From Latrodectus hesperus (Eukaryota; Arthropoda; Arachnida; Araneae; Theridiidae): a stretch of DNA of 64,000 nucleotides. Below are positions 42,652-55,772 of this stretch, piece after piece; the first letter of the stretch is position 1, and every line of letters begins with the position of its first letter. Below the pieces are notes generated by a model. It was not told the DNA's origin. It was given only the letters and a program-made list of their open reading frames with translations, and made no database searches. The stretch covers positions 68,394,268 to 68,458,267 of the forward strand of contig CM075853.1 in the NCBI GenBank assembly GCA_037975125.1, in the 5' to 3' direction. A program made the position numbers and the translations under genes.

Positions 42652-42822
42652 TAAACTTAGACTCTCTCAATTTTCAAATCACATCTAAAAGCATAAGAAT
42701 CAACGGCTTTTAATAATAGTAGTCATATATAATTATTATCATTATTACTACTATTATTAAAAAAGCTCTGCTGAATCTTATGCTTTTAGATTTGAATTCA
42801 AAGTTGAGAGAGTTTTAGTTTA
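42652..42822. repeat. Long imperfect foldback, arms about 70 bp
   Basis: Left arm 42652-42724 and right arm 42747-42822 are inverted copies with scattered mismatches. The core TCTAAAAGCATAAGA is shared exactly, and both arms begin with a TAAACT...ACTCTCTCAA motif. The loop of about 22 bases is AT-rich. It could be a small MITE or a hairpin RNA source. It sits immediately before a (CA)n/(TA)n array. Confidence 0.8.
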
Positions 42823-42841
42823 AAACACACGCACACACAGA

Positions 42842-44697
<1,856 letters not shown>

Positions 44698-44698
44698 A

Positions 44699-44749
44699 AT
44701 GTCATTCCCTGGAGAACAAGCTGCTACTGAAGCAGAACAAATTCAACAG
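44699..44749 (+). CDS. TIMM9: TIMM9 exon with start codon
   Basis: Encodes residues 1-17 (MSFPGEQAATEAEQIQQ) of Tim9, the small Tim protein of the mitochondrial intermembrane space. Tim9 forms hexamers with Tim10 and escorts hydrophobic carrier precursors to the TIM22 complex. The exon starts two bases after the acceptor AG, with the ATG almost at its edge, and ends at a GTTATT donor in phase 0. The segment is variable in the family except for the Q-I-x-Q end that leads into the helix encoded by the next exon. No presequence is expected, because Tim9 is imported by the Mia40 disulphide relay. Confidence 0.82.
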
Positions 44750-46369
44750 GTTATTTATTATTTATTTTTCATCTGAGAGTAAGATTTGATTTGATATTTT
44801 CTTAAAGTTTATATTCCTTAATATAACATGGAGATTTGCATTCATAAAATATTGTATGATTAAGAATGAACATCTTCGTTAGTATACCCAAGTGTCAAAA
44901 AAATGTTATACCTTTATAAGATTGTGAAGGATTCCAAAAGTATGTAGAAGCATTGCAACATGATTTAGGGAGGATTTGACTAAATTTGCTTATATTCTGG
45001 AGGCAGTTCACCTCATGAATTTTGCTGTGAATTTAATTAAATGTGAAAGTTTACAAAAACAAATAACTGATCTAGAGAGCCAACCAAAAGCAACTCTTGA
45101 CGTATTGGGTGTCATATTATCCTGCTTTATTTGTCCAAGTTTTTTTAATGGACATAAATAAATGTAGACATGAATAGTATAATAGAGGCTCTACTAGCTT
45201 GAAAAGTGCTCGATTGACATGTAGGATTCATCGAGAAATGAAATTTTTCCATATTTACATACGTTAATTCACCTGATATAGTTGAAAATGAGATTTATCA
45301 GAACAGTAGTGTGTTTCCAGGTATAAAATTCTTGTGTTGATGTAGATAGATCATGTCACAACAGATATGTTTGCTATAGCTTATTGTCTTATATAACTAC
45401 TCCCTACAGCAAGGCATCATTGATTGGTTGCATGCCTTCATTTGAGTGTATCAATTTTTTTTGTTACTTAATTATATATTAAAATAATAAATTCATTTTT
45501 ATAGCTTTTCTTAGTAGAACGTACATTCAAAATATAGCTTAAAATTAAAAATTATTTCTTAATTTTGTAATTTATATAAATAAAATAAAAAATAATCAAA
45601 GGAATAAAAATTTTATCTACAGTTCTTTCATAGTATAATTTTAAGTATATTTTATTAAATAATATATCTTATGGCTTTTATTATTATTTGCTATCTGAAA
45701 GATATGGAATTCACCTAAAAAGTTAAGGAAAACTTTAGAATTAGAAATGAATTGTCATTCTTGATTGGAAAAGCTGGTATATATAGGGGAAAAAGAAATG
45801 AATTATATTTATGTGAAATTTAAGGTTATGTCATTTGTTTTGGATTCACTTTCTGTGGGTAAGAGAAAAGGATACAGAAAAGGTTTAAAACTGTTTATGG
45901 TCAATCTTTATCTCCTACTGTTAATATGCTGATCAACTTTGATTTTTTTTGTGCTTTATCTACATTTTCAATGATGGTGTATCTATGAGAGGTGTATCTT
46001 TAACATCAAAAATACTTAAATAGAATTGATAACATCAATATTACACATTACAGTTTATAGTCTCAATACTGTCTATTACAGTATTGGGACTATAAACACC
46101 ATCCACAATTTCTGCTGCATCATTTTTATTTTTACTTTGATCAAAGAAAATCTTAGAAATGTGCCAAATTTTTTCTTTGTTGACTTTCATTTTTATTACC
46201 CTGTAACTAGTAACTGAATAGACCAAACAAGAAACCGCAAAAGAATTTTTTAGGGTGTATTCCTACAAGCATAAATCTGAAATTGTTTGATTTAGATTTT
46301 AAGATATGTTGATCACAATAGTTATCAACAGAAAAATAATGAATTTCATTTTCCCTTACCTAATGTATC
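44750..46369 (+). other. TIMM9: TIMM9 intron 1, 5' part
   Basis: AT-rich intron. 44930-45360 has protein-like broken plus-strand frames (for example FAYILEAVHLMNFAVNLIKC and SPDIVENEIYQNSSVFPGI) that could be a decayed transposon or processed pseudogene. I cannot name the family. A 20 bp-arm hairpin is at 46053-46097. The gypsy element starts at 46370. Confidence 0.5.
46053..46097. repeat. 20 bp-arm hairpin, 5-base loop
   Basis: Arms 46053-46072 and 46078-46097 are reverse complements with a single T/G position, which is a U-G wobble in the plus-strand RNA (the TIMM9 sense strand). Confidence 0.85.
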
Positions 46370-46573
46370 TGTGGTGAATCCCAGAGCTAGGCGCCATCGC
46401 GCCAAGTAATTTTTGTAACCCTTGTAAGAGGGACCAGAAGTGAAGAGTGTGCTATGCGAGTAGTACACGATTGGAAGAATGTCTGCAATAGTAAAAGAAA
46501 TTGAATAAAATTGTTTAAGGAGATGATATTGTGTTGTTGATGTTTATTTTAACATAACATACAAATCTCCTTA
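46370..46573 (+). repeat. 5' LTR
   Basis: 204 bp, starts TGTGGTGAATCCC and ends AAATCTCCTTA. It does not end in the usual CA. It contains ATTGAATAAAATTG near 46499-46512, a possible polyadenylation signal. It is identical to the 3' LTR. Confidence 0.95.
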
Positions 46574-46574
46574 A

Positions 46575-46592
46575 TGGTGACCCGGACGTGAT
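46575..46592 (+). promoter_or_regulatory. Primer-binding site of the gypsy element
   Basis: TGGTGACCCGGACGTGAT starts one base after the LTR. TGG would pair with the CCA end of a tRNA primer. I did not identify the tRNA. Confidence 0.75.
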
Positions 46593-47056
46593 CATTTTGG
46601 TGACTATAATATGTGGATATCGGCCTGCTTTGGAATTATCGGCTAATTTTCGCCTGTTGAAAAAGAGGAATCGAAACTACTGATGCTCTTACTGTGCTGC
46701 GGTAACGTTTTTCAAGTGGTGGTGATTTATTACCGGGGTGCGTCATGTGGCGTGTTCCGAAAACAGCGAGATGGGAATCGTAGATAAGTTTTTATTATTT
46801 CTGTTTCTTTATTCTGTGCTTTTGTTTTGAAACTTGTGCGTAATTTTTCTGATTCTAATATCGTTTTCGATTTCATTATTGCTTTCATTTTTCTTATTTA
46901 CGTTTTATAATTGTTTAGAGGTTTATAACTGTTTAGAGGTTCATTAATTATTATAAATCCTTGAAAAATGTATAATTCTTATTATGTAGTTTAAAATATC
47001 TTTATTATTATTGCTAATAGTTAATATAACGCAATTTTGTTCTTAAACCTTGTATC

Positions 47057-47824
47057 ATGGCTGAAGTTAATGCTGTACAAATTCCTGTATATAACAGATC
47101 TGATCCCGCATTATGGTTTGTTATGTGCGAAAGCACGTTTGCTCTTGCCACACCAAAACCCATTACAGAACCGATAACTAAATATGATTATATTGTTTCC
47201 CATCTTCCTCCCGAAACTGCATCATTAGTTCGTGATGTACTTATGAAACCGGATGCAACCGATCCATACAAACAGATTAAACAGGAATTAATAAACCGCT
47301 CGGGAGAATCATCGCAACAAGAAATTCGAAACCTATATTTAGGTGAAGAATTAGGATCGCGCAAACCAACAGAACTTTTACGAAATATGAAGCGTCGCGC
47401 AGAATCACATAATGTTCCCGATAAACTAATGTTAGAACTATTTTTACAGCGATTGCCATCCAATGTTCAAACTATTTTAGCTGCAGTTTCTGATCTAACA
47501 GTAGAGAAAGCTGCTGAAATTTCCGATCGCATCATCGATGTAACGCCATCTCCTGTCGAAACGTTTTCAGTTTCCAAAACAGATGAATCTTTCGAAACTA
47601 AAATATTTCGCGAAATTGGAAAATTAAATAAACGAATTGATCAACTTTCTTTTTCTCGTAGTCGTTCACCGTATTGTCGTAACCAAAACAGTCATGAAAG
47701 AAATAATTCCCACAAACGAAATTTTTCCATTTGCTGGTATCACAGACGTTTTGGAAAGAAATGTAGAGATGATAAATGCGTTAAGCCTTGTGCATGGCAG
47801 GAAAGCAAATGCAGCAAAGAATAG
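47057..47824 (+). CDS. Gypsy Gag
   Basis: 255-residue Gag, the structural protein that packages element RNA into intracellular particles. It is an intact single frame. The N-terminal part (VNAVQIPVYNRSDPALWF) resembles the start of arthropod gypsy Gag proteins, where a W lies in the first helix of the capsid domain. The C-terminus carries a retrotransposon zinc knuckle variant, CWYHRRFG followed by spaced cysteines (residues 226-245). A Ser/Arg-rich nucleic-acid-binding stretch (SFSRSRSPYCR) precedes it. It overlaps the pol frame by up to 40 bases in the -1 frame, so Pol is expected by ribosomal frameshifting. No classical slippery heptamer is visible in the overlap. Confidence 0.9.
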   Translation: MAEVNAVQIPVYNRSDPALWFVMCESTFALATPKPITEPITKYDYIVSHLPPETASLVRDVLMKPDATDPYKQIKQELINRSGESSQQEIRNLYLGEELGSRKPTELLRNMKRRAESHNVPDKLMLELFLQRLPSNVQTILAAVSDLTVEKAAEISDRIIDVTPSPVETFSVSKTDESFETKIFREIGKLNKRIDQLSFSRSRSPYCRNQNSHERNNSHKRNFSICWYHRRFGKKCRDDKCVKPCAWQESKCSKE

Positions 47825-49149
47825 AGGCGACATATTCTTTGCCTCGCGAATCACGTCGCCTGTTCATTCGCGACCGGACATCAAATGTTTCATTTCTGGT
47901 CGATACTGGTTCTGACGTGTCCTTAATCCCTGCTAACAATTATCAAAAGCAAAATTATTCACAGCAAACGCTTTTAGCTGAAAATTCTTCAGCAATTAAT
48001 GTTTATGGATAAAAGACACTCTCTTTAAATTTTAATTTGAGAAGAAACTTTACTTGGACATTTCTAGTAGCCAATGTTAGTACACCAATTTTAGGAGCAG
48101 ATTTTCTCCATTATTTTGAATTGGTTCCAGATCTCAGGCATAAATGTCTTAGAGACACAAAAACGAAATTACAATCCATTGGCCACTTAAAATATACAGA
48201 TCTTCATTCAGTTCAAGTTTCTATTCTCAAAGATACTCCTTATCATAAACTTTTGGAAGAATTTCCTTCTATTACTAAATTACCTAATCCAAATCAACCA
48301 GTTAAACATAATACTGTGCATTACATAATTACGAAAGGTCCTCCTGTAGTTGCAAAACCTCGAAGACTTGCTCCTGATCGTCTTAAAATTGCAAAAACTG
48401 AATTTCAAAATATGATGCAGTTAGGCCATATAAGACCTTCGAGAAGCAACTATGCCTCACCTCTACACATGGTCCCTAAAAAAGGAACTTTAGATTGGAG
48501 ACCAGTGGGTGATTATAGAGCTTTAAATGCTCAAACAATTAAAGACAAATACCCGATACCTTGTATTGCGGATTTTACTGCAGAATTACATGGATCAAAA
48601 ATATTTAGTCGCATAGACCTAATAAAAGCTTATCATCAAATCCCAATAAACCCTGACGATATACACAAAACAGCTATATGTACCCCATTTGGTTTATTCG
48701 AAAGTACAAGGATGCAATTTGGCCTTTGCAACGCATCTGCTACTTTTCAACGCTTTATAGATGAGGTTACACGCGATTTATCAGGTGTTTATGCGTTTGT
48801 CGATGACATATTAATTGCTTCTAAAAATCCCCAAGAGCATTATCAACATTTAAAGGCATTATTTTCAAAATTGGCAGAATATGGGTTATGTATTAACGTT
48901 TCTAAATGTACTTTTGGTGTTTCTTCAATAGATTTTCTAGGTTTTAATCTTTCCGAAGAAGGAATTCAACCTCTACAAGATAAAGTTAAATGCATACTAG
49001 ATTTTCCTAAACCAGAAACCTTAACGCAGCTGCGAAGATTTTTAGGAATGTTTAACTTTTATCGATGCTTTATTCCTAAAGCCGCTCATATACTTGCACC
49101 CATTGTTCAATTTTTGGAAGGACAAAGAAATAAAAAAATCTCATTCTAA
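47785..49149 (+). pseudogene. Gypsy Pol part 1: protease and reverse transcriptase, with a stop codon
   Basis: The frame opens right after a TAA at 47782. The aspartic protease active site DTGSD is at 47902-47916, followed by a TAA stop at 48010-48012. The same frame resumes and contains the second protease landmark ([10 protein letters not shown]) and the reverse transcriptase: [10 protein letters not shown], the first catalytic Asp in [27 protein letters not shown], and the catalytic FVDD box near 48796-48807. The frame ends at 49147-49149 because of a shift at the A7 run 49132-49138. A single extra A there is the simplest cause. It is otherwise complete, with all catalytic residues present. 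Confidence 0.9.
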
Positions 49150-50962
49150 TGCTCGTAAACTATCCGAACAACTTACATGGAATGAAAATACAGAACAAGC
49201 CTTTATTGCCGCGAAAAATGCGATTGCCAAAGCCACTCTTTTAAGACATCCTATTCCTGGAGCTCAGTTGAGCTTATCGGTCGATGCCTCAGATTTTGCT
49301 GTAGGAGGCACTGTAAGTCAGTTATCGGAAAGAACATGGGAACCAATAGCTTTCTTCTCAATGAAACTTAATAAAAGTCAACAAAAATGGTCCACTTATG
49401 ATAGAGAATTGTTTGCAGTTTATTCTGCAATAAAAAAATTCAAACACTTATTAGAAGGCAGAAATTTTATAATATACACAGACCAACAACCATTGACTCA
49501 CACTTTTAAGCAAAACCCTAATAAATGTTCTCCACGGCAATTACGCCATTTAGACTTTATTTCTCAGTATTCAACTGACATTAGGCATGTGCAAGGTTGT
49601 AAGAACGTGGTTGCTGATGCACTCAGTAGAATTGAAATCGATTCTATTACAAAATCCCCAAATTTAAGTTTTGATGAATTTGCAAAAGCACAGAAAACTG
49701 ATCCAGAGTTACAAAGTTTTCTGCAATCTAATACCACCTCTCTTAAACTGGAATTAAAACCTTGTCATTTTTCTCATTGTGAATTGATGTGTGATATTTC
49801 AACTGGAACACCGCGTCCTTTTGTACCCTTCTCTTTCCGCAAATTGATTTTCGATCATTTGCACAATCTTTCTCACCCTGGAATAGCAGCAACAACAAAA
49901 TTAATTTGTTCCAGGTATGTTTGGCCTAAGATGAAACGACAAATAAAATCATGGGTTCGATGCTGTGAACCATGCCAACGTTCGAAGGTACAACGACACA
50001 CTAAAACGCCTTTAGGTACTTTTTCTCTTCCAGATGCTCGTTTCTCACACATCCATGTAGATATCGTAGGCCCACTACCTCACTCTGGTGGTTGCTATTA
50101 CCTTTTGACAATAATTGACCGTTTCACCAGATGGCCAGAAGCAATACCCATTTCAGATATTTCTGCAAAGACTGTTTGCCGTGAAATATTCAACAACTGG
50201 ATTGCACGATTCGGATGTCCATCTGTAATTACATCTGACCAAGGACCCCAACTGCGTTCAGCTATGTATGCTGAATTTACTCGCATGTTAGGTTCAGAAA
50301 GGATAAAAACAACTCCCTACCATCCGATTTCAAACGGAATTGTAGAGAGATTTCATCGCCATCTGAAATCAGCAATTAAAGCTTATGAAAATGCTAATTG
50401 GACGGAGATAATCCCTGTCATTCTTTTGGGCATCCGAACAGCCGTTAAACAAGACTTGCAAATTTCTTGTGCAGAGCTTGTGTATGGTACTACTTTGCGT
50501 CTTCCTAGTGACATGGTGGACATGGCAGTTGTTCCATCCTGTGACAGTGATTTTATCACTAATCTTCGAAACATGATGCAACAACTAAATCCTATTGCAA
50601 CATCCGCCCACTGTACCCATCGATATTATATGCATCCGTCGCTGAAATCATGCACACATGTTTTCTTAAGAATCGATCGTGTACGTCCTCCATTGTGCCA
50701 ACCCTACTCCGATCCTCACGAAGTTTTACGACGAACTGATAAGACCATTATCATTGACATTAAGGGAAAGAAATTTACTGTTTCTCTTGACCGTGTAAAA
50801 CCGGCACATCTTCTCACAGAAACATCCACTGAACCAGTGTCTACCGCCAGCAAACCAATACTTGATAAAAATTCATCAGTTGATAAAACTCACAAAACTG
50901 TAACCAGATCAGGGAGACGTGTACATTTTCCAAAGAAACTTTCCACTTTCATTACTTATTAA
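49139..50962 (+). pseudogene. Gypsy Pol part 2: RNase H and integrase
   Basis: Continues Pol in the next frame (open from 49094, used after the A run). Numbering from 49094, RNase H residues D64 (SVDASD), E105 (YDRELFAV) and D130 (IYTDQQPL), and the ADALSR block at 174-179, are intact. Integrase has the zinc-binding H257/H261 and C291/C294, then a DD35E triad D323 (HVDIVGP), D382 (TSDQGP) and E418 (GIVERFHR). A GPY/F-like C-terminal segment follows (PPLCQPYSDPHEVL). There is no chromodomain. The tail after about residue 570 is Ser/Thr-rich and ends at 50962, about 200 bases before the 3' LTR. Confidence 0.92.
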
Positions 50963-51171
50963 TTGTTTTATTTTAATATTTTAATTAAATCTGTCATTTG
51001 TATTTTTTTTGTAAAATTTTATATATGATTGTTTCTATGTTTATACAAATTTTTCAATTGTGTTTGTGCTTTTGAAATTTTGTTGTTCTATATATATATA
51101 TTTTTTGAAGCAATATGTATGTGTATATCGCGCCATTGGGCTAAATGCCCTCTGTCACTGGGGGGATACTC

Positions 51172-51375
51172 TGTGGTGAATCCCAGAGCTAGGCGCCATC
51201 GCGCCAAGTAATTTTTGTAACCCTTGTAAGAGGGACCAGAAGTGAAGAGTGTGCTATGCGAGTAGTACACGATTGGAAGAATGTCTGCAATAGTAAAAGA
51301 AATTGAATAAAATTGTTTAAGGAGATGATATTGTGTTGTTGATGTTTATTTTAACATAACATACAAATCTCCTTA
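51172..51375 (+). repeat. 3' LTR
   Basis: 204 bp, no difference from the 5' LTR when read side by side. It is followed by the TATC target duplication. Confidence 0.95.
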
Positions 51376-51379
51376 TATC

Positions 51380-52465
51380 TAATACGAAACCCATCACACT
51401 GCCTCTTTATTACAATTCTTGATGAAGATTACAAAGGAAGTTTTTAAATCTCGAGATTGTGAATACTATAATTAAATTCTAAATTAAACATAACTTTGTG
51501 CTTATTTGTGCTAAGATTTCATTGAATTTGCCTATGCATGTACTAGTTTGATTTACTGTCAATTGTCTCACCCTAAGATAATGATTTTGGAATTTAAAAA
51601 ACATATCATAAAACTTCCACTAACATGTTTGTGAGATGGAAAGTACACATTATAAAGTATAAGATATACTATTTGACTTACAGTTTAATATAGGGACTTT
51701 GATTCTCAAATTCAAAACATTTTAACTATTGTTTTGGTTCAAATGCAATAATTTAAAACAAATTCCAACCAGATAATTCTATTTTCTGATGTTAGTAAAG
51801 GTTTCTTTTTTTGGGATGTTTGTCAAAGAATTTTAATTTCTTATAAGTATACTTTTTGAAATGTTTGTTTTATCGAATTTTGCAGTTTATATCAATCGCA
51901 TACTTCTTTGGTTTTCGTTGAAAAAGTTTATTTCAAGTTTTTTAAGTTTAAATCATGACATCAATCTTGGGAGTTGTCATTACGTATCATAACTAGATTC
52001 TGCCTTTCTGTCTATCATAATTTTGAAATTGTTTTCAAATATTATGATTAGCTTATATTTAAATTTATTTAGTTATTGAGATATATTAGAATAGCTATAA
52101 TTATTCCCTACTGTTTCTAAATATGAATTTTTTATTATCTTGTGATAATTAACTTACAAATATTTTTTTTTTTTTGAAAAATATGTATTACAGTGAATTT
52201 TAAAGATCATTATTATATTTATACCAATGCAACAACAAGAAACACTGCTCATATTTTTTTGTGAATTGTGAATGCTGATTTATGTGAGACCAATATTATT
52301 CTCTAATTCAAATTGTGATAATTTTCTTATATAATGTATATGTAATTTTAGGGTGTGGGGGGATTTTCATTATTTATTGGTGAAATTAGTAAAAGAAGTC
52401 TTTACATTTTTTAAAATTATTATGTTTAGAATATAAATTTCAAATTTTGTTTTTCTTTAATTTAG
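51380..52465 (+). other. TIMM9: TIMM9 intron 1, 3' part
   Basis: AT-rich intron, nothing recognised. It ends in a TTTAATTTAG acceptor. Confidence 0.6.
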
Positions 52466-52561
52466 TTCAGAGATTTTTTAATTTCTTACAACAAGCTTTC
52501 TGAAAGATGTTTCTTAGATTGTGTGCATGATTTTACTGTAAGACAAGTTAGAGACAAAGAA
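52466..52561 (+). CDS. TIMM9: TIMM9 middle exon, first CX3C motif
   Basis: Residues 18-49 (FRDFLISYNKLSERCFLDCV...). It holds the first half of the twin CX3C motif (C32 and C36) after the conserved YNKL-x-E segment, and the DFT block after it. In Tim9 each CX3C pairs with the other across a helical hairpin. The exon lies between a TTTAG acceptor and a GTAAGC donor, in phase 0 at both ends. Confidence 0.93.
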
Positions 52562-52899
52562 GTAAGCATATAATTTTTTAATTATGCATTACAAATAATG
52601 CATAGTTGTATTATTTTTTAATCTTTATTAACTATTGAACTTAAATAATTTATTAGCATAATATAAGTAGTAAATATATATATTTGTTTGTGTTTCAGAT
52701 TTTTGCTTATTTTTTAAGCTGAAACTTCATTAATTTTTAAACCATATTAGAAACAGTTCTAGTATTAATAATTCCTTGATGCAAGAGCTATTGGTATCTT
52801 TATTGAACCTGTTGCTTTTGATAAACTTTTATTTTTAAAAAAAAATAGTTTACATTAAAGTGATGTTGTGTTTGAACAGAATGGTGTCACCCTGGACTT

Positions 52900-53045
52900 T
52901 GGTCAACAGTTTGTGGATTTAAATGTCATTTTTGGCTTGGCTATTTATAGTAGTTTGGAATCCCCTTTAAACTATGAGTTCTAATTTAATTAGCTTTTGT
53001 GTGCAGGAAATGAATGTTAAGTGACAAAACAAACAAACAAACAAA
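52900..53045 (+). repeat. SINE-like repeat, copy A
   Basis: The stretch TAGTAGTTTGGAATCCCCTT ... CTAATTTAATTAGC ... GTTAAGTGACAAA matches 56730-56815 in order and spacing. It ends in an (AAAC)n tail. A tRNA-like head is not clear in this copy. Confidence 0.55.
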
Positions 53046-55460
53046 ATTGAAAGTTATGTCCCTTTATTGTTTTTGAAGTTAATATTTTTCTGCTGTAAAT
53101 TTAATTTCAGTGAAATATGGTGTATTTTAAAAATAAATGTTTTCTGTTGATTCAAAATTATAATTATATTTATCTTTAGGCATCATGACACAAGATTGTT
53201 TTGATGTCTTATGAATAGAGTAATTAAAAAAATAAAAAGAAAGAAATTAGAAAGATTTCTGGATACCTTATATCAATCATCAGAATATTATGATTTATCT
53301 AATTTATACTTTGTTCTGTGGAGAGCAATTATTGTTTCAAAGCAATGATCTATCAATGTTGTTTTGTATTTTTAAATGTGCTTTAAAAGCATGACTTTCA
53401 TGTACGGATTTTAACTGTCCTCCTTAATATCGATTCTTTTAATATTAATAAATGGTTTGCATCTAAACTTAGTGTTTGAGAATTGTTTCATGTCTTAAAT
53501 GTCTCAGTGAAATATAGGATATTTGTTTGAGGTTTGCTATCATATTTGAATCAAACATTCTACAATTTCTATAACAGCATATTGTTCAAAAATTGGTTAA
53601 TACACCCTAGAATTGTTCAAAGTATGAGATCCATTAGCATATCTTTGTAAAGCACAGTTACACACACTCACGAGGAGCTTCAGAATGTTGCAACCAGCTT
53701 TAATGGCTTGTGTGTGTAGGTTTTTCTTGTTCTTGGTAATGTCTATTGTAGACTTGTATACCTAAATAATACCCCATCCATCCAACTCATATTATCATAG
53801 AGCGCCAGCCGAAACTAATTAATTAATCCTGAAGTTATGCCAATTGTAATGTCACTGGCATTCCCCCCTCTCATGGCAGAAAAACCTACAATCATAATGA
53901 CCAATTTGAATAAACACCTTTTTGTTGAAAGATTCGCTATGTGTTATCACATTCAGTGCTTCTTTAAACATTAGTGAGTGTCTATGTGTACTATGGTCTG
54001 CTGGATAATAATGAGCTAGTTATGTAAGCAATCTTACAAGAAATTCAAGATAGAATTGAGCAATATGTTTGACATGGCACCAGTTTTCTGGTTCTTCATT
54101 ATCATGACAATAGACTGACACTTTGTTAACTGTCTTGTACCTGCTAAGAATAGAAAAATTCTATTACATACTTATTTGTGTATATCATATAAATTGTGCT
54201 CATTTCTCATACAACCTGCTGGTTAAATTGATTTTGTTAATATTATGGATTGCCTTTTTTTGTTTTGTATTTGGGTTCTCGTTAATTCAACAATTAATCT
54301 CTTTTCGATAGTCTATTATAAATACTGTTGTTCTTGAATGATTTCTGAATACTTTCAAGCTCTTGTTGAAGGTACTCAAAAAATGATCTCTTAATATATC
54401 TGAAAAATTTTCCCAAAACCACAAGTCATTTGAATTTTTTTTTTTTTTTAATAAAAGGAGTTGTGTTTTGATGCATTAGCTGTGTTGAACCTGCACATAA
54501 TCTAATTGTATTGCATTTTGTCTTTCACATATCAGTGCTCTTAGGTACTGCTAATTTGTTATTGCTATGCAGCTTTGTTATTGATTTCTGTCACATATCT
54601 TACACATTTTAATCTTTCAAAATGAGATTTTCCAACTTTTAAGTGTACTTAAAAAGGAGTGCCATATTGTGCAGCACACAGTCACTTTTTTAAAGTTCTG
54701 TCATTAAAAAATCGAACTATTTCAAAATTTGATCGTTTTAACTTCCTGATAAATTAATTAAGTCCAGCTAATGTCCTTGGCTGATATCATTTGATATATT
54801 GTTTAAATTAGTTTTTATTTAAACCACTTATTGTTTTCATGATATTAAATATATTAGAAGGCAATGAGAATGTATTATTAATTAATGAGTTAAATTAAAT
54901 ATGAATTTTAAGCCATATTGTATCTACTATTTTTGTGAAATTTAAAAAAAAAGTAAATCAAGAGTTAGACGCTTACATATAACTACAAATTATTTTTTGA
55001 AGAAGAATTATAAATGTATAATTTTTGTAAAGTATGATGGAATCTGGCATAAATTTTGTAAAACATTCTCTGAATTCAACTTATATTGCAATTTGTAAAA
55101 TTGATTGGAAATATTCTTGAACCAGTTAATGAATTTAAAGTTTGTATTATTTTTAAAATCTAATATTTTAATGGTATTATTAAAACATTCTTTTTTAAAA
55201 ATGGGTTTCCACTTATTTAAATAAAAAAAGAATCCATTTAGAAGTTATAAATCGTAATTTCAAATTTAATGATATATACTTTGTGTTGAAAACAAATAAG
55301 AAATTGTATCTAATTTTATGCAATTTTGTTCACTCTTTAAGTAAGTTATCACAAATTTCATTTTCATTGAAAGTAATTTGTTTTATTATAATTTGCTTTA
55401 AAATTTTAATAGTGGTTGATAATTTTGCAATCTTTTTAATTCCAGAATTATGAATATTTT

Positions 55461-55772
55461 CATTCAAAAGTTCTTTAAAATTCCAAATTTTTTACTTCAA
55501 AGCTATTTATGTTGCTTATCTCATGATAAACATCTTAACATCTCCAACTTTTTACTATCATATTCATTCAAAAGTTCTTTAAAATTCCAAATTTTTTACT
55601 TCAAAGCTATTTATGTTGCTTATCTCATGATAAACATCTTAACATCTCCAACTTTTTACTATCATATTCATTCAAAAGTTCTTTAAAATTCCAAATTTTT
55701 TACTTCAAAGCTATTTATGTTGCTTATCTCATGATAAACATCTTAACATCTCCAACTTTTTACTATCATATT
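55461..55772. repeat. Tandem repeat, three copies of 104 bp
   Basis: Units start at 55461, 55565 and 55669, each with CATTCAAAAGTTCTTTAAAA. The three copies look identical, which suggests a recent tandem amplification (or an assembly artefact). The 78-codon frame across it is fortuitous. Confidence 0.95.

Larger units (their letters stand above)
46370..51375 (+). mobile_element. Ty3/gypsy LTR retrotransposon, young copy with damaged pol
   Basis: 5,006 bp in TIMM9 intron 1, same strand as the gene. The layout is 204 bp LTR, primer-binding site TGGTGACCCGGACGTG one base after the LTR, gag, pol (protease, reverse transcriptase, RNase H, integrase), a purine tract (GGGGGGATA, 51160-51168) and 204 bp LTR. 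The target duplication is TATC (46366-46369 and 51376-51379). The LTRs read identical base for base, so insertion was recent. Domain order with integrase last is that of Ty3/gypsy. There is no env-like frame. pol has an in-frame stop and a one-base shift, so this copy could not make a full polyprotein unaided unless these are sequencing errors. Confidence 0.95.

Noticed and set aside
55450..55686. 78-codon open frame in TIMM9 intron 2
   Set aside because: Product of the 104 bp tandem repeat. The frame changes between units and has no protein character.
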